From assembly GCA_963753685.1 (NCBI GenBank), contig CAVWDE010000008.1:124001-188000 (forward strand): DNA of 64,000 nucleotides, in the 5' to 3' direction. Position 1 is the first letter of the stretch. Every line of letters begins with the position of its first letter. This document shows, in pieces, positions 38,619-51,047 of the stretch. The stretch comes from DATAOG01 sp963753685. GTDB taxonomy: Bacteria; Pseudomonadota; Alphaproteobacteria; Geminicoccales; Geminicoccaceae. The notes below the pieces were generated by a model. It had not been told where the DNA came from and made no database searches. It saw only the letters and a program-made list of their open reading frames with translations. The position numbers were made by a program, and so were the translations under genes.

Positions 38619-39974
38619 ATGCCGTCGAGCTCAGAGACAATCTTCGCCCCGAGCAGCGCGCCGGGGCGCGCCGCAGTCGCGGTCATCCGCCTCTCGGGGC
38701 CGGCCTGCGCGTCCGTCTGCCAGCGTCTGACCGGCCGTCCGCCGCCGTCCGCGCGCCGGGCCGCGCTGCGCCGGCTGCGCGATCCCGAGACGTGCGAGGT
38801 CCTGGATCGCGGCCTGGTGATCTGGTTCCCGGGGCCCGCGAGCGTCACCGGCGAGGACGTGCTCGAGCTGCAGGTCCACGGCAGCCGCGCGGTCCTGGCC
38901 GCACTCCTGGATGGGCTCGCGGGTGTGCCCGGCCTGCGCCCGGCCGAGCCCGGCGAGTTCAGCAAGCGCGCGTTCCTGAACGGCCGCCTCGATCTGACCG
39001 CGGCCGAGGGCCTGGCCGACCTGATCGCGGCCGAGACCCGGGCGCAGGCGCGCCAGGCGCTCCGCCAGCTCGATGGCGATCTCGGCCGGCTGTACGAGGA
39101 CTGGCGCCGCCGTCTGCTGCAGGCCCTCGCCCGCCTCGAGGCGGCGATCGACTTCGCGCCCGAGGAGGCGGACGTGCCGGAGGGCCTGCTTGCCCTGGTC
39201 CAGCCGGAGATCGCGCAGCTGACCGCCGTGATCGCCGCCCATCTCGCCGACCGGGGGCGCGGCGAGCGCTTACGTGAGGGTCTGACGATCGCGGTGCTGG
39301 GGCCGCCGAATGCCGGCAAATCGAGCTTGGTCAACCGGCTCGCCCGGCGCGATGTCGCGATCGTGACGGCTGAGCCGGGGACGACCCGCGACGTGCTCGA
39401 GGTGCACCTGGACCTGCAGGGTTATCCGGTGACCGTGCTCGACACGGCGGGCCTTCGGGAGGCTGCGGACGCGATCGAAGCCGAGGGCGTACGCCGGGCG
39501 CGGAAGCGCGCCGAGCGCGCCGATCTCCGCCTCCTGCTGTTCGACGGTGCGCTCTGGCCAAGGCTCGACGCGACCACCCTGGCGCTCGCCGACAAGGACG
39601 CTTTGTGCGTCGTCAACAAGGCCGATCTCGCCTCTCTGCCCGCGACCATGCGGGTTGGCGACCGACCGGCGCTGCCGCTGTCCTGCCGGACGGGCGAGGG
39701 CTTCGATCGACTGCTCGAGGCGCTCGGCCGGGCGGCGGCCGAGCGCCTGGCGCCCGGGGCGTCGCCCCTGCTGACCCGGAGCCGCCATCGGGCAGCGTTG
39801 CACGCGGCCCTGGAGGCGCTCGAGCGTTTCCGCACGGCGCCTGCGGGCTTCGAGCTCGCGCTGCTCGCCGAGGATCTGCGCCTGGCGGTGCGCGCCCTCG
39901 GGCGGATCACCGGTCGGGTGAGCGTCGATGAGATTCTCGATCTCATCTTTGGTGAGTTTTGCATTGGCAAGTAA
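38619..39974 (+). CDS. mnmE: tRNA uridine-5-carboxymethylaminomethyl modification GTPase
   Basis: 451 residues. With MnmG it forms the cmnm5 modification at wobble U34 of tRNAs. N-terminal folate-binding domain (ETIFAPSSAPGRAAVAVIRLSG), helical domain and an inserted G domain with GPPNAGKSS (G1), GTTRD (G2), DTAGLR (G3) and NKAD (G4). The C-terminal CIGK with Cys448 is intact. ATG 38619 gives the standard start. In this genome the mnmE-mnmG pair is split by the AT-rich patch and one extra gene. Confidence 0.94.
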   Translation: MPSSSETIFAPSSAPGRAAVAVIRLSGPACASVCQRLTGRPPPSARRAALRRLRDPETCEVLDRGLVIWFPGPASVTGEDVLELQVHGSRAVLAALLDGLAGVPGLRPAEPGEFSKRAFLNGRLDLTAAEGLADLIAAETRAQARQALRQLDGDLGRLYEDWRRRLLQALARLEAAIDFAPEEADVPEGLLALVQPEIAQLTAVIAAHLADRGRGERLREGLTIAVLGPPNAGKSSLVNRLARRDVAIVTAEPGTTRDVLEVHLDLQGYPVTVLDTAGLREAADAIEAEGVRRARKRAERADLRLLLFDGALWPRLDATTLALADKDALCVVNKADLASLPATMRVGDRPALPLSCRTGEGFDRLLEALGRAAAERLAPGASPLLTRSRHRAALHAALEALERFRTAPAGFELALLAEDLRLAVRALGRITGRVSVDEILDLIFGEFCIGK

Positions 39975-40186
39975 ATCAGAATCTCATCTTGTCAACTCAT
40001 CTTATGATTACTGTCGTGATCCAGATAAAATCCTTAAAGAGTTATTTACTATCGAGACTTGTAGGAAATTGATGTTTGAGTGCAGGGACTTATCCCGGGC
40101 AACTTAGCGATTCCTTAATCGAGTCATCTTACCTTGGCGCTCTGACGATTGAAGTCGTCTGAGTGACGAGCCGGAGGTGACATTCC
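39975..40186. other. AT-rich spacer between mnmE and a secreted-protein gene
   Basis: The first 160 bases are far poorer in G+C than the rest of the window (for example AGATAAAATCCTTAAAGAG), with no gene. It has a TTATCC-like string at 40092 but no perfect DnaA box. It probably holds the promoter of the following gene. The abrupt change suggests foreign origin or an unwinding element. Confidence 0.5.
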
Positions 40187-40693
40187 ATGCTGCGTGTGAT
40201 CGGATTGACGCTGGTCGTCGTCACGGGTGCTGCCAAGGTCGGGCACGCCGAGAGCCGATACGATGGCGCGGCCGCCAACCGCATCGAGTCCTCGCTGCGT
40301 CACACTCCGGACACCCGTCAGGCCGTGCTCGACGATCACGATGGTGTGCAGCTGCAGATCGGCGGCGGCCTGGGCCTGGCCCCGGCCGGGCAGGACCAGC
40401 AGCGGGGATCGGGTCATCTGGATCTCGCCCGGACCGAACGCCAGGAGCGCGGCCGTGACGGGCGGCGCCTGGCGCGGACCCGAACCGCGCATGGCCGGTC
40501 CGATGGATGGCTCAATGTCGCTGCGAGCAGCAAGCCGACGCTCGCCTATACGGTCAATGACTCGCTCTCGCTCGGGCTCGCCTATCACTACGACAACGGC
40601 GAGAACATGAATTTCAGGCTCGCCAAGGTCGGCGGGATCGATCCCAATTTCCACAGCCACAACTTCATGATCGAGGCGCGCTTCGAGTTCTGA
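40187..40693 (+). CDS. secreted protein with beta-barrel-like C-terminus, hypothetical
   Basis: 168 residues with an N-terminal signal peptide (about 1-21, cleavage after GHA). The middle (DLARTERQERGRDGRRLARTRTAHGR) is very charged and Arg-rich. The last 60 residues (ASSKPTLAYTVNDSLSLGLAYHYDNGENMNFRLAKV...MIEARFEF) alternate like outer-membrane strands and end in Phe, as outer-membrane proteins do. I recognise no family; it could be a degraded or minimal OMP. Start ATG 40187 follows a GGAGGT box. It is inserted between mnmE and mnmG. Confidence 0.68.
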   Translation: MLRVIGLTLVVVTGAAKVGHAESRYDGAAANRIESSLRHTPDTRQAVLDDHDGVQLQIGGGLGLAPAGQDQQRGSGHLDLARTERQERGRDGRRLARTRTAHGRSDGWLNVAASSKPTLAYTVNDSLSLGLAYHYDNGENMNFRLAKVGGIDPNFHSHNFMIEARFEF

Positions 40694-40700
40694 TCCGGCG

Positions 40701-40749
40701 GAGACCGAGAACGGAGTTGGCGTAGCCTGCCAATCCCGGGCTCGGTCTC
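40701..40749 (+). terminator. nested hairpin after the secreted-protein gene
   Basis: Outer arms GAGACCGAG (40701-40709) and CTCGGTCTC (40741-40749) enclose inner arms TTGGC (40717-40721) and GCCAA (40729-40733). It lies 8 bp after the stop codon. There is no T-run, so Rho-dependent ending or RNA protection is as likely as classical termination. Confidence 0.45.
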
Positions 40750-40918
40750 TGCTGACTCGACGGCAATCGCGGCTGACCTGCCATCCGCGCGGCGCCGAGG
40801 CCGCGTGGTTCAAAGCAACCCTTCGGAGCGGTTCCTGAACCACCGGCTCGCCACGGAACCTCATCCCAGCCTTCGAGCACATTGACGAAGCGGCGCGCGT
40901 GCTGGACAAACAGCGCCC

Positions 40919-42769
40919 ATGGCGGGCTACGATGTCATCGTGATCGGCGGCGGCCATGCCGGCTGCGAGGCAGCGGCGGCCAGTGCCCGCCTGGGCGCGC
41001 GCACGCTGTTGCTGACCCACAAGCTCGAGACCATCGGCGCGATGTCCTGCAACCCCGCGATCGGCGGGCTCGGCCGCGGCCATCTGGTCCGCGAGGTCGA
41101 TGCGCTGGATGGTCTGATGGCGGGCGCCATCGATCGCGCCGGCATCCAGTTCCGGGTGCTCAATCGCAGCCGGGGCCCGGCCGTGCGCGGGCCCCGGGCG
41201 CAGGCCGACCGGCGCCTGTATCGCCGGGCGATCGCCGAACTGCTGGCGACCCAGGCGAACCTCCGGGTCGAGGCCAGAGCGGTCGATGATCTGCTGCTCG
41301 ACGGCCGGGGCCAGGCCGCTGGCGTCCTGACCGCCGACGGCCAAGCCTGGCCAGCGGGCGCGGTCGTGTTGACCACCGGCACGTTCCTGCGCGGCGAGAT
41401 CCACCTCGGGCTGGAGCGCTGGCCGGCCGGCCGGGTCGGCGACGCGCCGGCGGTGCGCCTCGCCGACAGCCTCGCGCGTGCCGGCTTCGCCCTCAAACGC
41501 CTCAAGACCGGGACGCCGCCCCGCCTCGACGGCCGCACGATCGCCTTCGACGGTCTGCGGCGCCAGCCGGGCGACGATCCGCCCGAGGCCTTCTCGACCC
41601 TGACCGGGAGGATCGGCAATCCCCAGGTCGACTGCGCCGTCACCGCGACCACCGCGGCCACCCACGATCTGATTCGCGCCAATCTCGACCAGTCGCCAAT
41701 GTACGCCGGTCGCATCCAGGCGACCGGCGTCCGCTATTGCCCGTCGATCGAGGACAAGGTGGTCCGATTCGCCGATCGGACCCGCCACCAGATCTTCCTC
41801 GAGCCGGAGGGGCTCGACGACCCGACCGTCTATCCCAACGGGATCTCGACCTCGCTGCCAGCCGAGGTTCAGGCGCGGCTGCTGACCACGATCCCCGGCC
41901 TCGAGCGGGCGGTCATGCTGCGGCCAGGCTACGCGATCGAATACGACCACATCGATCCGCGCGAGCTCGAGCCGACCCTCGAGACGCGGCGCGTGCCGCG
42001 CCTGTTCCTGGCGGGTCAGATCAACGGCACCACCGGCTACGAGGAAGCGGCGGCGCAGGGCCTGATCGCGGGCATCAATGGCGCGCTCCGGGCCGCCGGC
42101 AGCAAGGACTTCACCCTCGATCGCGCCGATGCCTACATCGGCGTGCTGATCGACGACCTGACCACCCAGGGAGTGACCGAGCCCTATCGCATGTTCACCT
42201 CGCGCGCGGAATATCGGCTGACCTTGCGCGCCGACAACGCCGACCGGCGGCTGACGCCCAGGGGCCAGGCCATTGGCGTGGTCGGATCGCAGCGCCGCCT
42301 CGCGTTCGCCGCCAAGCAGGCCGCCCTCTCGGCGGCGATCGCTCGGCTGCAGGAGTTGCGGCTCAGCCCGACGACGGCGCGCCGGAGCGGGCTCGAGGTC
42401 AAGCTCGATGGCGTGGTGCGCAGCGGGCTCGAGCTGCTGCGTCTGCCGAATGTCAGCCTGGCCGGGCTGGCGGTGATCTGGCCGGAGTTGGCTCATCTGC
42501 GCGCCGATATCGCCGAGCAGCTCGAGATCGAGGCGCGCTACGCCGCCTATCTCAAGCGTCAGGACGCCGACATCGCCGCCCTGCGGGCCGAGGAGGCGCT
42601 GCGGCTGCCGCGCGATCTCGACCTCGAGGCGATTGCCGGGCTCAGCCATGAGATTCGCACCCGCCTGGCCGAGGTCCGCCCATCCACCCTGGCCGCGGCC
42701 GGGCGGCTGCCGGGCATGACGCCCGCGGCGCTCGCGATCCTCTATCGCCATGCCCGCCGGGCCGCCTGA
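40919..42769 (+). CDS. mnmG: tRNA uridine-5-carboxymethylaminomethyl modification enzyme
   Basis: 616 residues, FAD-dependent partner of MnmE at tRNA U34. N-terminal FAD motif VIGGGHAGCEAA, AMSCNPAIGGLGRGHLVREVDALDG, the CPSIEDKVVRF segment and the GQINGTTGYEEAAAQG motif are intact. The C-terminal helical domain binds tRNA/MnmE. ATG 40919. A TTGACG -35-like box lies at 40883. rsmG follows after 13 bp and parA-parB behind it: the classic gid/par order. Confidence 0.95.
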   Translation: MAGYDVIVIGGGHAGCEAAAASARLGARTLLLTHKLETIGAMSCNPAIGGLGRGHLVREVDALDGLMAGAIDRAGIQFRVLNRSRGPAVRGPRAQADRRLYRRAIAELLATQANLRVEARAVDDLLLDGRGQAAGVLTADGQAWPAGAVVLTTGTFLRGEIHLGLERWPAGRVGDAPAVRLADSLARAGFALKRLKTGTPPRLDGRTIAFDGLRRQPGDDPPEAFSTLTGRIGNPQVDCAVTATTAATHDLIRANLDQSPMYAGRIQATGVRYCPSIEDKVVRFADRTRHQIFLEPEGLDDPTVYPNGISTSLPAEVQARLLTTIPGLERAVMLRPGYAIEYDHIDPRELEPTLETRRVPRLFLAGQINGTTGYEEAAAQGLIAGINGALRAAGSKDFTLDRADAYIGVLIDDLTTQGVTEPYRMFTSRAEYRLTLRADNADRRLTPRGQAIGVVGSQRRLAFAAKQAALSAAIARLQELRLSPTTARRSGLEVKLDGVVRSGLELLRLPNVSLAGLAVIWPELAHLRADIAEQLEIEARYAAYLKRQDADIAALRAEEALRLPRDLDLEAIAGLSHEIRTRLAEVRPSTLAAAGRLPGMTPAALAILYRHARRAA

Positions 42770-42782
42770 GGAGCCGGTCTGA

Positions 42783-43478
42783 ATGGGGGCCGAGCTGGCG
42801 CTCGGCGCCGAAGGCTTCGCCGCGAGGCTCGATGTTTCACGTGAAACACTGGACCGGCTGACGGTCTATCTCGAGCTGCTCGGCCGCTGGCAACGGGCGA
42901 TCAACCTGGTCGGGCCGGCGACGCTCGCCGATCCCTGGCGTCGGCATATCCTCGATTCGGCGCAGCTCCTGAGCCATCTGCCGGAGCGTGCGAGCCCGCT
43001 GGTGGACCTCGGCAGCGGCGGCGGCTTCCCTGGGATGGTCCTGGCATTGCTCGGCGTGCCTGGGGTCGCCCTGATCGAGGCCGACGGCCGCAAGGCCGAG
43101 TTTCTCCGCCAGGTTGCGCGTGCGACCGGTACCAGGGTGGCGGTGCATGCCGAGCGCATCGAACGTCTGACCGCCTGGCCGGCCGCGGTCGTCACGGCGC
43201 GGGCGCTCGCGCCTTTGCCCCGCCTGCTGCCGCTCGCCGAGCCCTTTCTGGCGGCCGACGGCGTCTGTTTGTTTCTCAAAGGCCCGTCTCTCACGCGTGA
43301 ATTGATTGACGCCGGTAAATCCTGGCATATGGTGCCGGAAATGTTCCCAAGTGTGTCGTCGTCGTCGGGCATTGTGCTCAAACTTCGGGGGGTCGGCCGT
43401 GCGCGTGATCGTCAACCGCAAGCCACCACGGCTCGGCCGTGTGATCGCGATCGCGAATCAGAAGGGCGGGGTCGGTAA
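42783..43478 (+). CDS. rsmG: 16S rRNA (guanine(527)-N(7))-methyltransferase
   Basis: 231 residues; methylates G527 of 16S rRNA. Motif I is VDLGSGGGFPGMVLALLG; VVTARALAPLPRLLPLAEPFL and the late SSSSGIVLKLRG follow. The last 25 residues run past the usual family end and overlap parA by 80 bp. VSRETLDRL near the N-terminus is encoded over a perfect parS site, a conserved feature of rsmG in several alphaproteobacteria. Start ATG 42783 follows mnmG by 13 bp. Confidence 0.92.
   Translation: MGAELALGAEGFAARLDVSRETLDRLTVYLELLGRWQRAINLVGPATLADPWRRHILDSAQLLSHLPERASPLVDLGSGGGFPGMVLALLGVPGVALIEADGRKAEFLRQVARATGTRVAVHAERIERLTAWPAAVVTARALAPLPRLLPLAEPFLAADGVCLFLKGPSLTRELIDAGKSWHMVPEMFPSVSSSSGIVLKLRGVGRARDRQPQATTARPCDRDRESEGRGR
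42833..42848. other. parS centromere-like site
   Basis: Perfect 16-bp palindrome TGTTTCACGTGAAACA, the consensus bound by ParB. It lies inside rsmG, 1.4 kb before parB and about 11 kb from the candidate origin. I found no second exact copy in the window. Confidence 0.95.
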
Positions 43479-44214
43479 GACCACGACCGCGATCAACCTC
43501 GGCACCGCTCTCGCCGCCTGCGGCAAGAGCATCCTTCTGATCGACATCGACCCGCAGGGTAACGCCAGCACCGGGCTCGGCATCCAGCAGGCGGCGCGCG
43601 CGGTCACCAGCTACGATGTCGTGCTGGGGCAGGCGAAGCTCGGCGAGGCGGTGCTGCGTACTCAGATCCCGGGCTTCGAGCTGGTGCCCGCGGTGGTCGA
43701 TCTGTCCGCCGCCGAGCTTGAGCTGGTCGAGCGGGAGCGGCGCGAATACCGGCTGAAGGACGCCCTCGAGAGCCTCGAGAAGGACTACGACTACGTCCTG
43801 ATCGACTGCCCGCCCTCGCTCGGGCTGTTGACCGTCAACGCGCTGGTCGCCGCGCACGCCGTGCTGGTGCCGCTGCAGTGCGAGTTCTTCGCCTTGGAGG
43901 GGCTCAGCCTCCTGTTGCGCACGATCGAGCGGGTACGGCGCAGCTACAACGCGACCCTCGAGGTCCAGGGCGTGCTGCTGACCATGTTCGACCGCCGCAA
44001 CAACCTCGCCCAACAGGTCGCGACCGACGTCCGCAGCTTCCTCGGCAAGCGCGTTTACGACACCGTGGTGCCGCGCAACGTCCGGGTGTCCGAAGCGCCG
44101 TCCCACGGCATGCCGGTCCTGCTCTACGATTTCCGCTGCCCCGGCTCCCAGGCCTATGTCCAGCTGGCGGGGGAGGTGTTGCGGCGGGAGCAGACCGCCG
44201 AGGCGGCGCTGTGA
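43399..44214 (+). CDS. parA: chromosome partitioning ATPase ParA
   Basis: 271 residues from GTG 43399 (after GGGGGGTCGGCC); GTG 43441 would give 257 and begins at the conserved IAIANQKGGVGKTTTA. Deviant Walker A KGGVGKTT lies at about 22-29, then LLIDIDPQGNASTGLG and YDYVLIDCPPSLGLLTVNAL. Dimerises with ATP on DNA and moves ParB-parS complexes. It overlaps rsmG upstream by 80 bp and parB by 4 bp. Confidence 0.94.
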   Translation: MRVIVNRKPPRLGRVIAIANQKGGVGKTTTAINLGTALAACGKSILLIDIDPQGNASTGLGIQQAARAVTSYDVVLGQAKLGEAVLRTQIPGFELVPAVVDLSAAELELVERERREYRLKDALESLEKDYDYVLIDCPPSLGLLTVNALVAAHAVLVPLQCEFFALEGLSLLLRTIERVRRSYNATLEVQGVLLTMFDRRNNLAQQVATDVRSFLGKRVYDTVVPRNVRVSEAPSHGMPVLLYDFRCPGSQAYVQLAGEVLRREQTAEAAL

Positions 44215-45101
44215 CCGAGCTCGGTCACGAGCCCAAGAGCGGCAGCCCACCCCGCCGCCGCGGGCTCGGCATGGGCCTGTCGGCGCTGCTCGGCGGCACC
44301 GCCGATGCGCTGACGCCGTCGCCGCCCGAGCGCGCACATATGCTGCCGATCGAGTTCCTGCGACCCTCGGCGCTGCAGCCGCGGCGCCGGTTCGCCGAAG
44401 ACGATTTGGCGGCGCTCGCCGAATCGATCCGCCATCGCGGGGTCATGCAGCCGCTCCTGGTGCGCCGGGCGCCGAACGGTGGCGACGTCTATGAGATCGT
44501 CGCCGGCGAGCGGCGCTGGCGGGCCGCTCAGATGGCCGGCGCGCACGAGCTGCCGGTCGTGGTCCACGAGCTTTCGGACCGCGCGGCGCTGGAAGTGGCG
44601 CTGCTCGAGAACGTGCAGCGGCAGGACCTCTCGCCGCTCGAGGAAGCAGAGGGCTATCGGCGCCTGATCGAGGAGTTCGAGCACACCCAGGAAGCGCTCG
44701 CGGCGGCGCTCGGCAAGAGTCGCAGCCACATCGCCAATCTCTTACGCCTGCTCGGTCTGCCGGCCGAGGTGCGGGCGCTCCTGGAGCGCGCCGAGCTTTC
44801 GGCCGGGCACGCGCGGGCGCTGCTCGGGAGCCGCGATCCGGTCGCGCTAGCGAAAGTGGTGGTCGGCCGGGGGTTGAACGTGCGGCAGACGGAGGCGCTG
44901 GTTCGGGCAGACGCTCAGCGTCCCGAGCGGCGTCGCTCCCGGCAAGCGGCCAAGGACGTGAACACCCGGGCGCTCGAGCGGGACCTCTCGAGCCGCCTCG
45001 GTCTGACAGTCCGTCTGACACCGAGAGGGAATGGCGGCACGCTCCAGATCGCCTACGGTTCACTCGATCAGCTGGACGGGCTAATCAAGCGCCTGAGCTG
45101 A
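44211..45101 (+). CDS. parB: chromosome partitioning protein ParB
   Basis: 296 residues. N-terminal RRGLGMGLSALLG; ParB/Srx CTPase part with QPRRRFAEDDLAALAESI, GERRWRAAQMAG and LLENVQRQDLSPLEEAEGY; helix-turn-helix LAAALGKSRSHIANLLRLLGLP; C-terminal dimer domain. Start GTG 44211 overlaps the ParA stop (GTGA). Its parS target is 1.4 kb upstream in rsmG. It ends the origin-proximal arm and converges with the suf operon. Confidence 0.95.
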   Translation: MTELGHEPKSGSPPRRRGLGMGLSALLGGTADALTPSPPERAHMLPIEFLRPSALQPRRRFAEDDLAALAESIRHRGVMQPLLVRRAPNGGDVYEIVAGERRWRAAQMAGAHELPVVVHELSDRAALEVALLENVQRQDLSPLEEAEGYRRLIEEFEHTQEALAAALGKSRSHIANLLRLLGLPAEVRALLERAELSAGHARALLGSRDPVALAKVVVGRGLNVRQTEALVRADAQRPERRRSRQAAKDVNTRALERDLSSRLGLTVRLTPRGNGGTLQIAYGSLDQLDGLIKRLS

Positions 45102-45145
45102 AGTGGCAGACGCGGAGCGAACGACCGGTCAGAGGTCGCGTCAGG

Positions 45146-45167
45146 CGGCAGACCCGCTCGTCTGCCG
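45146..45167. terminator. hairpin between parB and sufT
   Basis: Perfect 8-bp arms CGGCAGAC and GTCTGCCG around CCGCTC, in the spacer between the convergent parB and sufT genes. There is no T-run. It may end both transcripts, and its arms are members of the GGCAGACG repeat family. Confidence 0.5.
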
Positions 45168-45203
45168 GAAGAGCCCGCAGGTCCGACGGGCCAATTCGTC
45201 CAG

Positions 45204-45593
45204 CTAGTAGATCATGCCCAGTTCGAGCTGGGCTTCCTCGGTCATCATGCCGGGATGCCAGGGCGGATCCCAGACCACCTCGACGGTGGCGCCCTTGACC
45301 CCCTCGACCCCCTCGACCTTGTCCTTGACCTCGTCCGGCAGGGTGCCCGCGACCGGGCAGGCGGGCGAGGTCAGGGTCATCTCGATGCGGACCTGCCGGT
45401 CGTCGTCGATGTCGACCTTGTAGACCAGGCCGAGCTCGAAGATGTTGACCGGGATCTCCGGGTCGTAGACCGTGCGCAAAGCCTCGATCACCTGCTCGCC
45501 GAGGGCGTCAACTGCCGGCTCCGGCACCGTGTCTGCCGGATCGGCAGACAAAAATTCGGTGGCGCGATCGAGGTCGGTATCGTCGCTCATCAT
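45204..45593 (-). CDS. sufT: SUF system Fe-S assembly protein SufT (DUF59/MIP18 family)
   Basis: 129 residues. MIP18-type fold with VYDPEIPVNIFELGLVY, RIEMTLTSPACPVAGTLPDEV (conserved Cys) and VVWDPPWHPGMM. It helps mature Fe-S proteins with SufBCD. Start 45593 or ATG 45590. It is the last gene of the suf operon; sufA is not present after it. A perfect 8-3-8 palindrome lies inside the coding region at 45531-45549. Confidence 0.92.
   Translation of the reverse strand: MMSDDTDLDRATEFLSADPADTVPEPAVDALGEQVIEALRTVYDPEIPVNIFELGLVYKVDIDDDRQVRIEMTLTSPACPVAGTLPDEVKDKVEGVEGVKGATVEVVWDPPWHPGMMTEEAQLELGMIY
45531..45549. repeat. intragenic palindrome GTCTGCCG-N3-CGGCAGAC
   Basis: Exact inverted repeat inside sufT, near the 5' part of the gene. 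Its arms match the hairpin at 45146-45167 and the scattered octamer. On the sufT strand it encodes part of the variable N-terminal region (SADPADTV), so it is not forced by a conserved protein motif. Confidence 0.5.
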
Positions 45594-45606
45594 GGCCTCC
45601 CGTCGA

Positions 45607-46856
<1,250 letters not shown>

Positions 46857-46860
<4 letters not shown>

Positions 46861-48191
46861 AGCAGCCCCTCCAGCTCGGCCCCGCCCGGCAGCCAGCGCA
46901 GCAGCGCGCGGCGCGCCTGGCTGGCGACGGAGCGGTGATGGAACCGCCCAAGCACCTCGTCGGCGAAGGCGTAGGTCAGGAGGCTGCGCGCGGTCGCGGG
47001 CTCGATCCCGCGCGAGCGCAGATAGAACAGGGCCCGCTCATCCAGCTCGCCGGCGGTCGCGCCGTGGGAGCATTTGACGTCGTCGGCGAAGATCTCGAGC
47101 TCGGGCTTGGTGTCGATCTCGGCGTCCGCCGACAGCAAGAGATTGTTGTTGGCCTGATAGGCGTTGGTCTTCTGGGCGTCGCGCTGGACCACGATCCGGC
47201 CGGCGAATACCGCCTGCGCCTGGTCGTCGAGCACGCCCTTGTAGAATTGATCGCTGGTGCTGCCGCCGCTGGCATGCTCGACCAGGATCGTGTTGTCGAT
47301 ATGTTGGCGCTCGCGGCCGAGGTAGAGCCCGTTCAGGCCTAGCGCGATCCCTGGGCCCTCCAGGACCGCCTCGATCTCGTTGCGCACCAGGGCCCCGCCA
47401 AGGGTCGCGACCGACTGCGTCAGACGAGCGTCTGCCGAAATCCGATAGTGGGTTTTGCCGATCAGGCTGCCGGCGAGATCGCCGACCTCCAGCCGGTCGT
47501 GGGTGAGCTCAGCCCCTTTGCCGACCGCGAACCGGTTGACCAGATTGGTCAGCGCTCGTCCGCCGCCGATGGTCACATGCGTCTCCACCAGATCGAGACG
47601 CGCGCCGGCGCCGAGCACGATGAGATTGCGCGGGCTGATCAGCACCGGCTGATCATAACCCACACTCACGAACAGCAGCTGGACCGGACCCGCCAGCGCC
47701 GCCCCGTCGGCCAGCCGGAGCAGGCCGCCGTCGGCCGTGAAGGCCGCGTTGAGGGCGCTGAAGGCGTGCTCCGAGCTCGCCTCGAGCCCAAGCTCGAAGG
47801 GGCTCGCGGCACCCTCATCCAGGGCTGTTGCCAGGGTTTGCACCGGTCGCCCGGGCAGGGCGGACAGGTCGTCGGACAGGTCGGCCGCGAAATGGCCGTT
47901 GACGAACACCAGGCGGAGCGCTTTCGGCTCCTTGAGGAGGTAGGGCGCGATCTCGGCGCGCCGCAGCCCGACCGCGGCCGCGAGGGTATAGTCGTCACGC
48001 ACGACCGACCGGACGGGGGTATACTTCCAGGCCTCGACCTTGGGGCCGGGGAAGCCCAGGGCGCGAAAGCGTTCGAAACTCGCCCCGCGCCAGTCGCGGA
48101 CCGGCGCTTGGGCGCTGCCGGGCAGACGTGGCAGGGCCGCCGCGAACAGCGCCGCGTAGCGCTCCGAGGGCGCGATCATCCGCTGCATCAT
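46857..48191 (-). CDS. sufD: Fe-S cluster assembly protein SufD
   Basis: 444 residues. Scaffold partner of SufB. KVEAWKYTPVRSV near the N-terminus, a beta-helix core and the C-terminal DVKCSHGATAGELDERALFYLRSRGI are family hallmarks. Start ATG 48191 (48188 also possible); the upstream frame overlaps sufC and has no match. Stop overlaps sufS by 4 bp. No catalytic role is assigned. Confidence 0.93.
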
Positions 48192-48201
48192 CGGGGCGGG
48201 C

Positions 48202-48960
<759 letters not shown>

Positions 48961-49014
48961 GCTCTCCCTCAAAATCGAAACCGCCCCTCCAAACCGCCCT
49001 TGTCCGACCGGACG

Positions 49015-50466
<1,452 letters not shown>

Positions 50467-50543
50467 CGATCACCTTCTCCCGTCCGGACCGGTATGCCGG
50501 CCCGGTGCTTCATTCTGAGGCCGCGATCCTCCGACGACCTCGC

Positions 50544-51020
50544 TCAGGCCCGGCCCAGCGGCTCCGGCGGCGGGCCGCGATGGGACCCGATGACCGGCGC
50601 CCGGAACGCCGCCGGGATGGTCTGCGCCATCTCGGCCATGCTGATGCCCTCGAGGGCCGCCCGGATCGCATCGTTGATCCGGTGCCAGTTGGTCCGTGCC
50701 GGACACAGCGCCTCGATCTCGCAGGCGCCCGGCCCATCGTCGATGCAGGCGGTCACCGCGATCGGGCCGTCGAGCGCCGAGATCACCTGGGCAACGCTGA
50801 TCGCCCCCGCGGGCCGCGCCAGGCCGTAGCCGCCCTTGACGCCCCGGTGCGACTGGAGCAGACCAGCGCGCGCCAGACTCTTCAAGATCTTGCTCGCCAT
50901 TGGCAGCGGGATGTGACTCTGCGCCGCGACCTCCGGCGCGTTTTGCTGGCGTCCCGGCTGGCGGGCCATGTTGGTCATGATCACGATCCCGTAGTCCGCG
51001 AGCTTGCTGAGCCGGATCAC
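50544..51020 (-). CDS. Rrf2-family SUF regulator (IscR-like)
   Basis: 158 residues. Winged helix-turn-helix: IRLSKLADYGIVIMTNMA, PMASKILKSLARAGLLQSHRGVKGGYGLARP. Three Cys, near 91, 99 and 105 (ACIDDGPGACEIEALCPAR), match the Fe-S ligand set of IscR/SUF regulators. It probably senses cluster status and represses the suf operon, of which it is the first gene. ATG 51020. Confidence 0.93.
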   Translation of the reverse strand: MIRLSKLADYGIVIMTNMARQPGRQQNAPEVAAQSHIPLPMASKILKSLARAGLLQSHRGVKGGYGLARPAGAISVAQVISALDGPIAVTACIDDGPGACEIEALCPARTNWHRINDAIRAALEGISMAEMAQTIPAAFRAPVIGSHRGPPPEPLGRA

Positions 51021-51047
51021 GCCCTGCCCCTTCGCAAAAGAGGACCA

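Noticed and set aside
39975..40135. AT-rich patch as the chromosome origin
   Set aside because: Lies between mnmE and a secreted-protein gene, has no DnaA-box cluster, and the ppsR-hemE spacer fits known origin locations better.
40124..42751. Long minus-strand frame opposite mnmG
   Set aside because: mnmG is intact on the plus strand; the antisense product is repetitive and unlike any family.
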